Assembly (NCBI RefSeq): GCF_041287255.1
Contig: NZ_JBGGTX010000001.1
Coordinates: 744,001 to 808,000 of the forward strand
DNA from: Tamlana flava
Lineage (GTDB): Bacteria > Bacteroidota > Bacteroidia > Flavobacteriales > Flavobacteriaceae
Length of the DNA stretch: 64,000 bases
Reading direction: 5' to 3'
Shown here: positions 18,336 through 27,685 of the stretch, in pieces
Layout: each line of letters starts with the position of its first letter
Position numbering within the stretch: position 1 is the stretch's first letter
Program-made: the position numbers and the translations under genes
The notes under the pieces: model-generated
Told to the model about the DNA's origin: nothing
The model's input: only the letters and a program-made list of their open reading frames with translations
Databases searched by the model: none

Positions 18336-20258
18336 TTATTTTACCTCAACAATCGATAAATTGTCATACTTGACCAAATAAACCGTGTCGTTATAGTAAC
18401 CTCCCAAAAGTTGCTTTTTGTAAGCAAACTTATTTTCCACGTATTCCGTTAAGGGCGCATTTTTAACAGACATATACAAATCATCTGAAGACACTAAACG
18501 CAGAACGACATCCATGGTTAAATCGAAACCCTTAACCGCCTTGTTGTTAGGGGTTATATTATACATTTGGTTATATTTATTGATGAAAACTTTGTGCTGG
18601 TTTTCGTCGTAATCTTTTGACGCCGTAGCAAAATGAAACTGCAATTTTGATAAATAGGTATTGTTTACCTGATCGCCGTCAAAAGCCCCATTAGCATGGG
18701 TTGTTACCAAAACAATCTCTCTGACCTCTTCTTCCTCTGTCTTTTCTTTTCTGATTAAAGATGCCAAAACACTGGTGACATTTGACACAAAACCCGCATT
18801 TTCGGTTTCTAAAAACACAATGTTTTTTCCTGGTTTTAATGCGTTTTCAATATCTTCAAGCGTTACAAAAAACTCATCTTTTCCGTCTTTATTTTTTCTT
18901 GACAGAACCTGTTTCGCACGGCCAAATTCTCGTTTCAATTCATTGGAAACTTCAACATTTTTGGAATCATAAACAATTAAGATATTGGCTGCCGAAGTAT
19001 CTGCCTTTACAAAACTCACAATTTTGGTTTTCAACAAGTCGTCTGATGGCCTTGACTGAAACACATTATCATATAATTTTAAATTGGTACCAATTGGCGA
19101 AAAAATTGGTGTATTATACGCTCTCAATTCTGCAGCCGCTTGTTCAAAATTCCTAGAAGTAAGTGGACCTATAACGGCATCAACATCTTCAAAATTATTT
19201 CCTCGAATGATTCTTGAAACCTCACTTACCTCATTTTTGGTATCGTAAACATCAACTTTTAAGGAAATTCCCAATTTTTTAAGTGAATCTACAGCCATTA
19301 AAACCCCAGAATGGAAATCTAAACTGGTATCTAAATATGGATCGTTTTTTATGCTTCTTTTGGTATCAGCAACCGAATCGAACCCTACACGGTTTAACCT
19401 AAAAGGCAGCATAATGGCAATACGTTTGGTTCTGAAATCTGAAATACTGTCAATTAAACTGACCATATCGCTCTTTGAAAATTGACCTACACCACTAGTA
19501 AGTGGAATTTTTAAAATCATGCCGTCCTTTAAACCGCTTTCCTTTAATCCTGGATTTAGCACTTCAAGTTCATCCTGCTCCAAACCTAATTTAAGCTTTA
19601 AACGATAGAACCCTTCTTTTGGCAACACCTTATAATAGTTATACTTTTCGTCTACCACATTTTGGTCTTCGGTATCTAAATTAGGCACGTTAATAACTTC
19701 ACCTACTTTTAAAACTTCGTGCATATCTGGATTCAGCACCTCTAATTCTTTCACTGAAATTCCAAATTTGTAAGCTATACGCCATTTTCCTTCTTGTGGC
19801 AAAACCGTATAAGGCTTCGTAGTTTTTACCTCCTCAACGGTTTCGGTTATCTTATAAATGGGTATTTGAATTTTATCCCCTTTCTTTAAGGCATTGGAAT
19901 ATAAAAACTTGTTGTACTTTTTTATATCATCTTCCGACACACCGTATACTTTGGACAGGCTGTATAAGGTTTCCTTGCGTTTTGTTTTGTGTTCCCTAAA
20001 CCCTTGCAAATCCTTTGTAACGGTAACTTTTGGTTTTTGCGCTTTTGAAATGGGAATAATTAGTACGGTATTAGGTTTAAGTCCATTTTTAGCATCTGGA
20101 TTTAAGGAGTAAATATCAAAAGGCGTTACATAATACTTTAAAGATATTTCTTCTATGGTTTCACCCTCTTTTACCTTATGTGTGCTGAAATTTTGTGCAT
20201 TTAAGGAAGTTAAACTAAATGCCAGAAACAGGACTATTACTAATAAAAATTTATTCAT
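18336..20258 (-). CDS. Exported protein with LysM repeats and a type-1 periplasmic-binding-like domain
   Basis: A 640-residue exported protein. After a signal peptide (ending SLNAQ), four LysM-like repeats span about residues 25-255 (for example THKVKEGETIEEISLKYY and HKTKRKETLYSLSKVYG; the last two are more diverged). A long domain at about 280-630 follows, with a branched-chain amino acid receptor (type-1 periplasmic binding) look: RIAIMLPFRLNRV, VDAVIGPLTSRNFEQAA, NILIVYDSK. LysM suggests binding to peptidoglycan. The start is ATG 20256-20258; an in-frame codon 30 bp upstream would only lengthen the leader. It follows guaA in the same direction after 139 bp. The role of the fused domains is unknown. 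Confidence 0.88.
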   Translation of the reverse strand: MNKFLLVIVLFLAFSLTSLNAQNFSTHKVKEGETIEEISLKYYVTPFDIYSLNPDAKNGLKPNTVLIIPISKAQKPKVTVTKDLQGFREHKTKRKETLYSLSKVYGVSEDDIKKYNKFLYSNALKKGDKIQIPIYKITETVEEVKTTKPYTVLPQEGKWRIAYKFGISVKELEVLNPDMHEVLKVGEVINVPNLDTEDQNVVDEKYNYYKVLPKEGFYRLKLKLGLEQDELEVLNPGLKESGLKDGMILKIPLTSGVGQFSKSDMVSLIDSISDFRTKRIAIMLPFRLNRVGFDSVADTKRSIKNDPYLDTSLDFHSGVLMAVDSLKKLGISLKVDVYDTKNEVSEVSRIIRGNNFEDVDAVIGPLTSRNFEQAAAELRAYNTPIFSPIGTNLKLYDNVFQSRPSDDLLKTKIVSFVKADTSAANILIVYDSKNVEVSNELKREFGRAKQVLSRKNKDGKDEFFVTLEDIENALKPGKNIVFLETENAGFVSNVTSVLASLIRKEKTEEEEVREIVLVTTHANGAFDGDQVNNTYLSKLQFHFATASKDYDENQHKVFINKYNQMYNITPNNKAVKGFDLTMDVVLRLVSSDDLYMSVKNAPLTEYVENKFAYKKQLLGGYYNDTVYLVKYDNLSIVEVK

Positions 20259-20397
20259 TTGGTTCAAAATAAAACATAAATATAACAAACGCCATACAAT
20301 TCATATATACGTTGCCTTTTACTTAATGGACGATTTAATCTCATTAACAAGGCAATCATATAATGTGCCAAAAACTATTTTTGGGTTTTAAAATTGT

Positions 20398-21933
20398 TTA
20401 TTCCCACTCAATAGTTGCTGGTGGCTTGGAGCTAATATCGTACACTACTCTATTAACGCCTTTTACCTTATTTATTATATCGTTTGATGTTTTTTGAAGG
20501 AATTCATATGGCAAATTCACCCAATCGGCAGTCATTCCATCAGTGCTTTCAACGGCTCTTAACGCCACACACTTTTCATAAGTACGCTCATCGCCCATTA
20601 CGCCAACACTGTTAACGGGCAATAACATAGCGCCAGCTTGCCAAACTTTGTCGTATAGTCCCCATTCCTTTAAACCGTTAATAAAAATGAAATCGACTTC
20701 TTGTAAAATACGGACTTTCTCTGCAGTAATATCACCTAAAATACGAATGCCCAATCCGGGACCAGGGAACGGATGGCGCCCCAAAAGTTCTGGATCAATG
20801 CCCAAGGTAGCCCCTACACGCCTAACCTCATCTTTAAAAATTGAACGAAGCGGCTCTACAATTTTCAACTTCATAAAATCGGGCAAACCACCAACATTAT
20901 GGTGACTTTTTATGGTGGCAGAAGGTCCGCCAGTAGCCGAAACACTTTCAATAACATCGGGATAAATGGTACCTTGCGCCAACCATTCAACATCTTGCAG
21001 TTTATGGGCTTCATCATCAAAAACCTCAATAAAGGCATTACCAATGGCCTTGCGTTTTTTCTCCGGATCTTCAACTCCTTTTAGGGCATCTAGAAAACGT
21101 TGTGAAGCATCAACTCCTTTAACGTTTAGCCCCATGCCTTTGTATTGGTTCAATACGTTTTCAAATTCATTTTTTCGTAGTAAACCATTGTTTACGAAAA
21201 TACAGTAAAGATTATCGCCAATAGCTTTATTTAGAAGAACGGCAGCAACTGTAGAATCTACACCACCGGAAAGACCAAGAACCACTTTACCATCGCCAAC
21301 TTTATTCTGTATGGCCTCAACGGTCTCTTCAACAAAAGATTGAGGTGTCCAGTCCTGATGTAAGCCCGCAATGCTGACTAAAAAATTCTCCAATAATTGT
21401 TTACCGTCTGTTGTGTGGTAAACCTCGGGGTGAAATTGAATGGCATAAGTTTCTTCGCCGTCAATTCTATATGCCGCATTTTGAACATCATGTGTACTGG
21501 CAATTAATACTCCATTTTCTGGTAGCTTTTTTATAGTATCGCTATGGCTCATCCAAACTTGACTCCCTGTATGAATGTGAGCGAAAAAAGGTTCATTCCC
21601 TTTAATGAAGGATAAATTTGCCCTACCGTACTCACGCGTGTTTGAAGGAGCTACTTCTCCACCTGAAAAATGTGCTAAATATTGTGCCCCATAACAAACC
21701 GACAACAAAGGTTTTTTTCTTCTAATATTGCTTAAATCTGGATGCAGGGCATCTTCACCTCTCACGGAATTTGGACTACCCGAAAGAATTACGGCCTTGT
21801 AATCTTCAATTTGTTCTGGAATTTTGTTGAATGGATGTATTTCGGAATAAATATTGAGCTCTCTAACTCTGCGTGCAATAAGTTGTGTGTATTGCGATCC
21901 GAAGTCTAAAATAAGTACCTTATCATGTTGCAT
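20398..21933 (-). CDS. guaA: GMP synthase (glutamine-hydrolysing)
   Basis: Makes GMP from XMP with glutamine and ATP, the last step of guanine nucleotide synthesis. It has 511 residues: an N-terminal class I glutamine amidotransferase (nucleophile in SVCYGAQYLA, His/Glu in FHPEVYHT), an ATP-pyrophosphatase domain (LSGGVDSTVAAVLL) and a C-terminal dimerisation domain ending in KPPATIEWE. The start is the ATG at 21931-21933 (MQHDKVLILDFGSQ). A TATTTTTG box (21937-21944) is only 3 bases upstream, without a properly spaced TTG. guaB lies elsewhere in the window, at 51402. Confidence 0.97.
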   Translation of the reverse strand: MQHDKVLILDFGSQYTQLIARRVRELNIYSEIHPFNKIPEQIEDYKAVILSGSPNSVRGEDALHPDLSNIRRKKPLLSVCYGAQYLAHFSGGEVAPSNTREYGRANLSFIKGNEPFFAHIHTGSQVWMSHSDTIKKLPENGVLIASTHDVQNAAYRIDGEETYAIQFHPEVYHTTDGKQLLENFLVSIAGLHQDWTPQSFVEETVEAIQNKVGDGKVVLGLSGGVDSTVAAVLLNKAIGDNLYCIFVNNGLLRKNEFENVLNQYKGMGLNVKGVDASQRFLDALKGVEDPEKKRKAIGNAFIEVFDDEAHKLQDVEWLAQGTIYPDVIESVSATGGPSATIKSHHNVGGLPDFMKLKIVEPLRSIFKDEVRRVGATLGIDPELLGRHPFPGPGLGIRILGDITAEKVRILQEVDFIFINGLKEWGLYDKVWQAGAMLLPVNSVGVMGDERTYEKCVALRAVESTDGMTADWVNLPYEFLQKTSNDIINKVKGVNRVVYDISSKPPATIEWE

Positions 21934-22013
21934 GCGCAAAAATAGGAATTGATTTTTTATTGAAGCATTTGGAATTGCAATTTTTCAGGTATTTTTTTCA
22001 ACAAGACTATCAA

Positions 22014-23384
22014 CTATTTCATGGATTCCAAAATAGCCTTAATATCCTGCTTTGTGGTATCTGGGTTTATAAAACAGAAGCGAGATACCGTCTCAAAACC
22101 ATCAGTTGTTTTCCATTTTGTGGGCGTTACCAAGGCAAATCCTTTTTTATGGTTTTCGTAGGTCCAATGTGTATAGTCTTCAGGTTTCCAGCCTATCCTT
22201 CTATACAAAACACAAGATAAGTTCGGCTCTCTAACCAACTCAACATGAGGCATATCTTCAATTAATTTTCCAGCTATTTGGGTTAATTCAATTCCTCGCT
22301 CTACGGCTTGTTTGTACTTATCCGTACCATGCATAGCCAAAGAAAACCACAAAGGTAAACCTCTGACACGGCGTGTTAACTGTATTTGATAATCGGTTGG
22401 GTTAAAACCATGTGCCCCTTCATCTTTAAAAATATCTAAATAAGATCCTTCCTGAGAATGTGCCTCTTTGGCAAGTTCTGGTTTTTTATAGATTACGGCA
22501 CCACAATCGTATGGCGAAAACATCCATTTATGTGGGTCTATAGTGATGCTATCGGCACGTTCTATTCCATTGAACAAGTGCCTTACGGAATCGGCAATCA
22601 AGGCTCCGCCCCCATAGGCTGCATCAACATGAAACCATAACTTTTCTTTTTCACAAACCTCAGCAATACCTGTTAAATCATCAATGATACCGGCATTGGT
22701 TGTCCCACCTGTGGCCACCACTGCAAAAAGACGCTTTCGTTGATGAAAGGTTAAACCGTCAATGGTTTTTCGTAAATCGTCGCCAGTTAATTTTTCCTCA
22801 CTTTCTACCAATAAAATATCCACATCAGCAACCTTGGCCATAGCTTTTATAGAAGAATGTGCCCCAAAGGATGTTATGATCAAACCTTTTTCACGTTTAT
22901 AAGTATCGTCTTTTCTCCAATACTCGCGAGCCGTGACAATAGCCGATAAATTGGCCGCAGTGCCGCCACTCGTAAAAACACCAAATGCACCGTCTGGCAA
23001 GCCCGTCAAGGAAACGATCCAGCGCATGGCCTCATTTTCACAAAATATACCTCCCGCGCCTTCCATCCAATAGGCACCATGAATACTGGATGCCGAGGTT
23101 ACCAAATCGAACATTATTGCAGCACGTGTTGGAGATGCAGGCACAAATGCCAGATGTCTGGGGTGATCAATCGATACAGTAGCTTTCATTAAATATTTTT
23201 TCCAGAGTTTAAAGGCAACTTCCCCACCAATACCCGCTTTGGTAACCGTTTCGCCAACCAACGCTTTTAATTCTTCCTCCTTTTTTGGTTTACCAATTTT
23301 AGTATTTGTTGCTGTGAGACGATCGATGGTATATTTCATAACATCCAAGGTCATCTCTACTAACTCGATATCTATTTTATGCAT
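22014..23384 (-). CDS. PLP-dependent group II decarboxylase
   Basis: A 456-residue cytoplasmic enzyme of the group II amino-acid decarboxylase family (glutamate, aspartate, aromatic or related substrates). The PLP lysine is in IDPHKWMFSPYDCG (about residue 290) and the substrate/PLP-binding segment is VFTSGGTAANLSAIVTARE (about 137-155); HVDAAYGGGAL carries the Asp that contacts the pyridine nitrogen. It is complete. No metabolic partner lies nearby, so the exact amino acid cannot be named. A TAACTTTG box at 23411-23418 lies just upstream on the minus strand, without a well-placed TTG. Confidence 0.93.
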   Translation of the reverse strand: MHKIDIELVEMTLDVMKYTIDRLTATNTKIGKPKKEEELKALVGETVTKAGIGGEVAFKLWKKYLMKATVSIDHPRHLAFVPASPTRAAIMFDLVTSASSIHGAYWMEGAGGIFCENEAMRWIVSLTGLPDGAFGVFTSGGTAANLSAIVTAREYWRKDDTYKREKGLIITSFGAHSSIKAMAKVADVDILLVESEEKLTGDDLRKTIDGLTFHQRKRLFAVVATGGTTNAGIIDDLTGIAEVCEKEKLWFHVDAAYGGGALIADSVRHLFNGIERADSITIDPHKWMFSPYDCGAVIYKKPELAKEAHSQEGSYLDIFKDEGAHGFNPTDYQIQLTRRVRGLPLWFSLAMHGTDKYKQAVERGIELTQIAGKLIEDMPHVELVREPNLSCVLYRRIGWKPEDYTHWTYENHKKGFALVTPTKWKTTDGFETVSRFCFINPDTTKQDIKAILESMK

Positions 23385-23645
23385 GTTTTTTATGTTTGGA
23401 CTTCTGTCGCCAAAGTTAAAATATTCGAATCCAAAATGCTAAATCTAGTCCAAATTACCGCCGTTTTGTATTACAAAAAATAAAGGGTATTTTTATGAAA
23501 CACTAACCCAACCTATTACATGAAGAAATTCATTTTGATATTGTCATTAATCATATAGCATTGCAATAAGCATTACCAAGACAATAGGTTAAGTTTTTTA
23601 TTAACTATTACTTTAGTTTGAAGAATATGCTTCTACATAGCTTCT

Positions 23646-25247
23646 TTATAAAGTTAAAATTGAAAATTCGTTTCTTAAGGGATTAAGATTTTCAATAAGA
23701 GAAGAAATAAGAGCATCGCCATATTCTAAATAGAATTCTGAAAAATTGGTGTTACGCTCCTGTAAACCTCCTTTTGGGAACAGATCGTTTTGATGTTCGG
23801 TCATTCTTGAAACCTCTTCAAACAGTTTTCTTTTTTGTGCTTTAAGCAGACGCTTTTCAAGATTTTCGAGTCCCTTAATCTGCTTCACTTCTTGTGCTTT
23901 AACAGCACCTAAAAACGATTTGTCTGTCTGCTCAGCCAGTTTGTACAAGTCTTCAAACTGCTGTTTCAGATGCTTTTTTTGAGATGAAAAATCGATGTCT
24001 ATATTTGATATTTCCCTAACTTTTTTATTTATAAAAGCATTGTGTTTTAAGAAAATATCTTCATCTGAAATGTTTAGCTTTTTTAGTTTTTTGGATTGAC
24101 TTTCAGACTGGATTAAAACTGAATTTCGAAGTAACAAAATTGGAAATGGAATATTTAACTCGTTAAAAAATGTTTTAAGTTGAAACCAATAGGCCAGCTC
24201 ACCACCACCGCCAATGTAGCATAGATTGGGTAAAATGACTTCTTGGTACAACGGACGCATAATCACATTTGGAGAAAAACGTTCAGGAAATTCATTGAGA
24301 TATTTAAGTATTTCAATCTTACTCCATGTAAGGTTAGTGTTTAAAACTTTATAAACCCCATCTTCAAAAACAATACGTTCGCGCAGGTTGTCTTTTATAT
24401 AGAACAGATTGATTTCACGAGGATTTACTTGTATTTTGTAATTTTCGGGTAGATTGTTTATCTTTTCGTTTGTTTCAGCAACTGATTTAAAAGAGGTTTG
24501 CTCTAACAATTCTTTCTCCATGTAAGGCAAAAATCGCTTTTTAAGCTCCGGATTATTGGCATCAATAATCACCAATCCGTAATCCTTAAATAATTCATTG
24601 GCCAAATATCGGGTAGCACTGGCTAAATCTGCATGTTTTAAATAGGATGATTCAAATAGCTCTTTTAAAAATTGGGCATTTTTGCTTACACCCAAATCTT
24701 GCGAAAACAAATCTAGAACAGCTTCCAGTCCATTAGTTGAAAGTTCCCCAACAGCACCACTGGCGTCTTTATTCCACCGTACTTTTTTCCCTTTAAAATT
24801 GAAATAATTGATTTCATCAAAATCATGGTCCTCTGTAGCCATCCAATAAACAGGAACAAAATTGTAATAAGGATATTTTTCTTTTAATGCTTTTGAAAGA
24901 TTAATAGTTGAAACAATTTTATAAAGAAAATAAAGTGGTCCGGTGAATAAATTTAGCTGATGACCGGTAGTGATGGTAAACGTCTTTTCAGATTTTAAAA
25001 GTTCAATATTTTGAAGTGAACTTTTTGAAGCATCAAATTTTTGGAATTGCTTTTTAAGTGATTCAACCAAGACACTTCGAGATTCATTTTTGAACGACAG
25101 CTCTTTTTCGGTTATTTGATTTTTAAAATTTTCAATTTTAGGAAAGCGATTATAAAACGGTTTTAGTTGTGCCCGTTCATCTAAATAATCACAAATTAAA
25201 GATGAAAAGTAGCCTGTTTTGTAAAACGGTATGAAGTTTTGCTGCAT
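23646..25247 (-). CDS. bshC: Bacillithiol biosynthesis cysteine-adding enzyme BshC
   Basis: The presumed last enzyme of bacillithiol synthesis, adding cysteine to glucosaminyl-malate. It has 533 residues, full length. Recognisable BshC stretches are TGHQLNLFTGPLYFLYKI (about residue 95), PVYWMATEDHDFDEINYF (about 135) and LPNLCYIGGGGELAYWFQLK (about 335-355), with the coiled-coil C-terminal region rich in Lys/Glu. It is not clustered with other bacillithiol genes here. The start ATG at 25245-25247 gives MQQNFIPFYKTGYFS. Solid assignment. Confidence 0.95.
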   Translation of the reverse strand: MQQNFIPFYKTGYFSSLICDYLDERAQLKPFYNRFPKIENFKNQITEKELSFKNESRSVLVESLKKQFQKFDASKSSLQNIELLKSEKTFTITTGHQLNLFTGPLYFLYKIVSTINLSKALKEKYPYYNFVPVYWMATEDHDFDEINYFNFKGKKVRWNKDASGAVGELSTNGLEAVLDLFSQDLGVSKNAQFLKELFESSYLKHADLASATRYLANELFKDYGLVIIDANNPELKKRFLPYMEKELLEQTSFKSVAETNEKINNLPENYKIQVNPREINLFYIKDNLRERIVFEDGVYKVLNTNLTWSKIEILKYLNEFPERFSPNVIMRPLYQEVILPNLCYIGGGGELAYWFQLKTFFNELNIPFPILLLRNSVLIQSESQSKKLKKLNISDEDIFLKHNAFINKKVREISNIDIDFSSQKKHLKQQFEDLYKLAEQTDKSFLGAVKAQEVKQIKGLENLEKRLLKAQKRKLFEEVSRMTEHQNDLFPKGGLQERNTNFSEFYLEYGDALISSLIENLNPLRNEFSILTL

Positions 25248-25546
25248 ATTCTAATAAAAATCATGTAAATATACAGCTATTCTGTTTTTTGAAATCCAAA
25301 AATTACGTTAAGAGTTATCTGATCCCTAAAAGCCAAATTCTGCTGTAATATCTTAAATTGAAAGATGTCAGAATCGGAAGTATTACCCAATGAATCTTTG
25401 GTAATAATTTTCCAATAATAAATTGTTCATGAAGATACTGAAACACTCATTTAACTCTCTTAAAAAAGGTGTTAAAAATTATTGGATATTAGATAATTAG
25501 ACCAATATTTCGTAACTTATGTCATGGTTTTTTAAAAAATATTGCC

Positions 25547-26812
25547 ATGAACAAATCATCCCTTAATCGTTTCATTTATATGTTCGCTATTTTTTTAGTG
25601 TGCGTGAACATAATCAATGCCCAAACTCAAGATAATTTTAAAGAAATTGAAGGAAAAGTGGTTGACAAAGCCACAAATAAACCGCTGGTTTTTGCCGATA
25701 TTGTTATAAACAACACTAACATTAGCACTGTAACAAACAGCGATGGTGAATTTTTATTAAAAGTGCCTGAGGATTTCATTGATGAAACCATAAGCGTTAC
25801 TTACTTAGGTTATGAAAAAATAGACCTAAAAATTTCTTCAATAGGCATTAATGAAATAATAGAACTGGAGCCAGGCTTTACCAAACTAAATGAAATTAGC
25901 ATCATTGCCACACTCATGGAAGATGCCCGGGAACTCGTTAAAAAAACACTAAGAAAGAAAAGCACCATTTACAATAACCATAATACGTTGATGACTGCAT
26001 TTTACAGAGAAACCATTAAGAAAAGAAAGAAAAATGCATCAATCTCTGAAGCGGTGGTTAAGATACATAAACAACCATATAATAATTATAGAGACGACCA
26101 CATCGAGTTGGTTAAGGCCAGAAAAAATACCGATTACACAAAATTGGATACTATAGCCCTAAAATTACAAGGCGGGCCTTTCAGCAATCTCTATACGGAT
26201 ATCATCAAATACCCAGAGTTCATTTTTACCGAAGAAAGCATGGAGCTTTATAACTTTAGCTATAGCCCTACTACAACAATTAACAACAAGCTTGTTTATG
26301 TTATTGATTTTAAACAAAAAGGTCATGTAAAATCTCCGCTATACTATGGCAAGCTCTACATTGATGCTAGTTCTTTAGCGCTTAAAAGCGCCGTATATAG
26401 CCTAAATGTTTCGAATAGAGAACTATCTAGCCGAATGTTTGTTAGGAAAAAGCCCAGAAAAGTTGAAGTTTACCCAAAAGAGGCTAATTACAGAGTAAAT
26501 TATCGAACCCAAAATGACAAATGGCACTACGCCTACAGCAATATTTCACTGACTTTTAAAGTAAATTGGAAGGGAAAACTATTCAATAGCACGTACACAT
26601 TAAATAGTGAAATGGCCATAACTGATTGGGAAATTAGAGACACAAAAATTGCCGAAATTAGAAGTCAATTGATTCGTCCCTCAACTATTTTGACTGAAAT
26701 GGCATCGGGCTTTTCAGACCCAAGATTTTGGGGTCCTTACAATATCATTGAACCTGAAAAATCAATAGAATCGGCCATAAAAAAAATTCAACGGCAGTTA
26801 AAAAGAACCTAA
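25547..26812 (+). CDS. Exported CarboxypepD_reg-like protein of unknown function
   Basis: A 421-residue protein with a signal peptide (ending INAQ) followed by a carboxypeptidase regulatory-like domain (about 31-110: IEGKVVDKATNKPLVFADIVI, GEFLLKVPEDF, VTYLGYEKID). A longer unassigned domain follows (FYRETIKKRKKNASISEAVV; YIDASSLALKSAVYSLN), seen in many flavobacterial outer-membrane-associated proteins. There is no plug or barrel, so it is not a TonB receptor. It is related in layout to the gene at 38195. The function is not known. It stands alone; the 299 bp upstream hold no clear promoter. Confidence 0.8.
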   Translation: MNKSSLNRFIYMFAIFLVCVNIINAQTQDNFKEIEGKVVDKATNKPLVFADIVINNTNISTVTNSDGEFLLKVPEDFIDETISVTYLGYEKIDLKISSIGINEIIELEPGFTKLNEISIIATLMEDARELVKKTLRKKSTIYNNHNTLMTAFYRETIKKRKKNASISEAVVKIHKQPYNNYRDDHIELVKARKNTDYTKLDTIALKLQGGPFSNLYTDIIKYPEFIFTEESMELYNFSYSPTTTINNKLVYVIDFKQKGHVKSPLYYGKLYIDASSLALKSAVYSLNVSNRELSSRMFVRKKPRKVEVYPKEANYRVNYRTQNDKWHYAYSNISLTFKVNWKGKLFNSTYTLNSEMAITDWEIRDTKIAEIRSQLIRPSTILTEMASGFSDPRFWGPYNIIEPEKSIESAIKKIQRQLKRT

Positions 26813-26872
26813 AATCATGCAAATTTAAAAGAGAAAAACAGGTGCTTTTTTGTTAAATTTACAGTCTAAATA

Positions 26873-27685
26873 TTGATATCAACGTTGATAGATTTTCTCT
26901 TTACCAGTGATGCCATAATGGCACTAATAACCCTAACTTTTCTGGAAATAATTTTAGGTATCGATAATATTGTTTTTATATCAATCGCAGCTAACAAATT
27001 ACCCGAAAATCAACAATCCAAAGCTACAAAAATTGGTTTGGTCTTGGCTATGGTTCAGCGTATTATACTATTGTTTTTTGTGAGCTTTTTAATAGGTTTA
27101 AAGGAGCCTTTTTATACTATTGAACTTTCGTGGTTGCATATAACCATTAGTTGGCAAGCCCTTATACTTTTTACAGGTGGATTATTTTTAATCTATAAAA
27201 GCACGTCCGAAATACATGAAAAAGTTGAAATTCCCAACCACGACGAGAAAAGTCTTAATAAGAAAAAAATAAAGAGTTTATCACAAGCCTTGGTACAAAT
27301 ATTAATTATTGATTTTATTTTCTCAATAGATTCTATTTTAACAGCTGTCGGAATGACTAACGGTCTTCATCCCAACCAAAGCTATACTTTAGCACTTATG
27401 ATAATTGCGGTTATTATATCCATTGTAATAATGATTGGCTTTGCAAATCCTATAAGAGAATTTATTAAAACACACCCCAGTATGCAAATCTTAGGTTTGG
27501 CATTTTTAATCTTGATTGGCTTTATGCTTATTACTGAAGCCGCTCACCTATCACATACTAAATTGTTCGGAAATGAAGTTGGTGTGGTACCTAAAGGGTA
27601 CCTCTATTTCGCCATTGCTTTTTCTCTGTTTGTAGAGTTTTTGAATTTTAGAATAAATAAAAAGAGCAAGCAACTAAGGGGTTAA
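26873..27685 (+). CDS. TerC-family integral membrane protein
   Basis: A 270-residue polytopic membrane protein, predicted about seven helices. The family signature is LTFLEIILGIDNIVFISIAAN near the N-terminus, with the paired acidic motif repeated as IDFIFSIDSILTAVGM (about 143-158). TerC proteins are linked to tellurite resistance or manganese export. The start is TTG at 26873-26875, and no ATG suits the N-terminal helix; a TTG at 26885 is an alternative. The 3' end overlaps the parC stop by four bases: the sequence TTAA (27682-27685) supplies TAA to both strands. No terminator separates the convergent genes. Confidence 0.9.
   Translation: MISTLIDFLFTSDAIMALITLTFLEIILGIDNIVFISIAANKLPENQQSKATKIGLVLAMVQRIILLFFVSFLIGLKEPFYTIELSWLHITISWQALILFTGGLFLIYKSTSEIHEKVEIPNHDEKSLNKKKIKSLSQALVQILIIDFIFSIDSILTAVGMTNGLHPNQSYTLALMIIAVIISIVIMIGFANPIREFIKTHPSMQILGLAFLILIGFMLITEAAHLSHTKLFGNEVGVVPKGYLYFAIAFSLFVEFLNFRINKKSKQLRG

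Noticed and set aside
23520..23560. Twelve-codon ORF resembling the start of a signal peptide (MKKFILILSLII)
   Set aside because: Stops after 12 codons and nothing recognisable follows; possibly a gene remnant but no more can be said.
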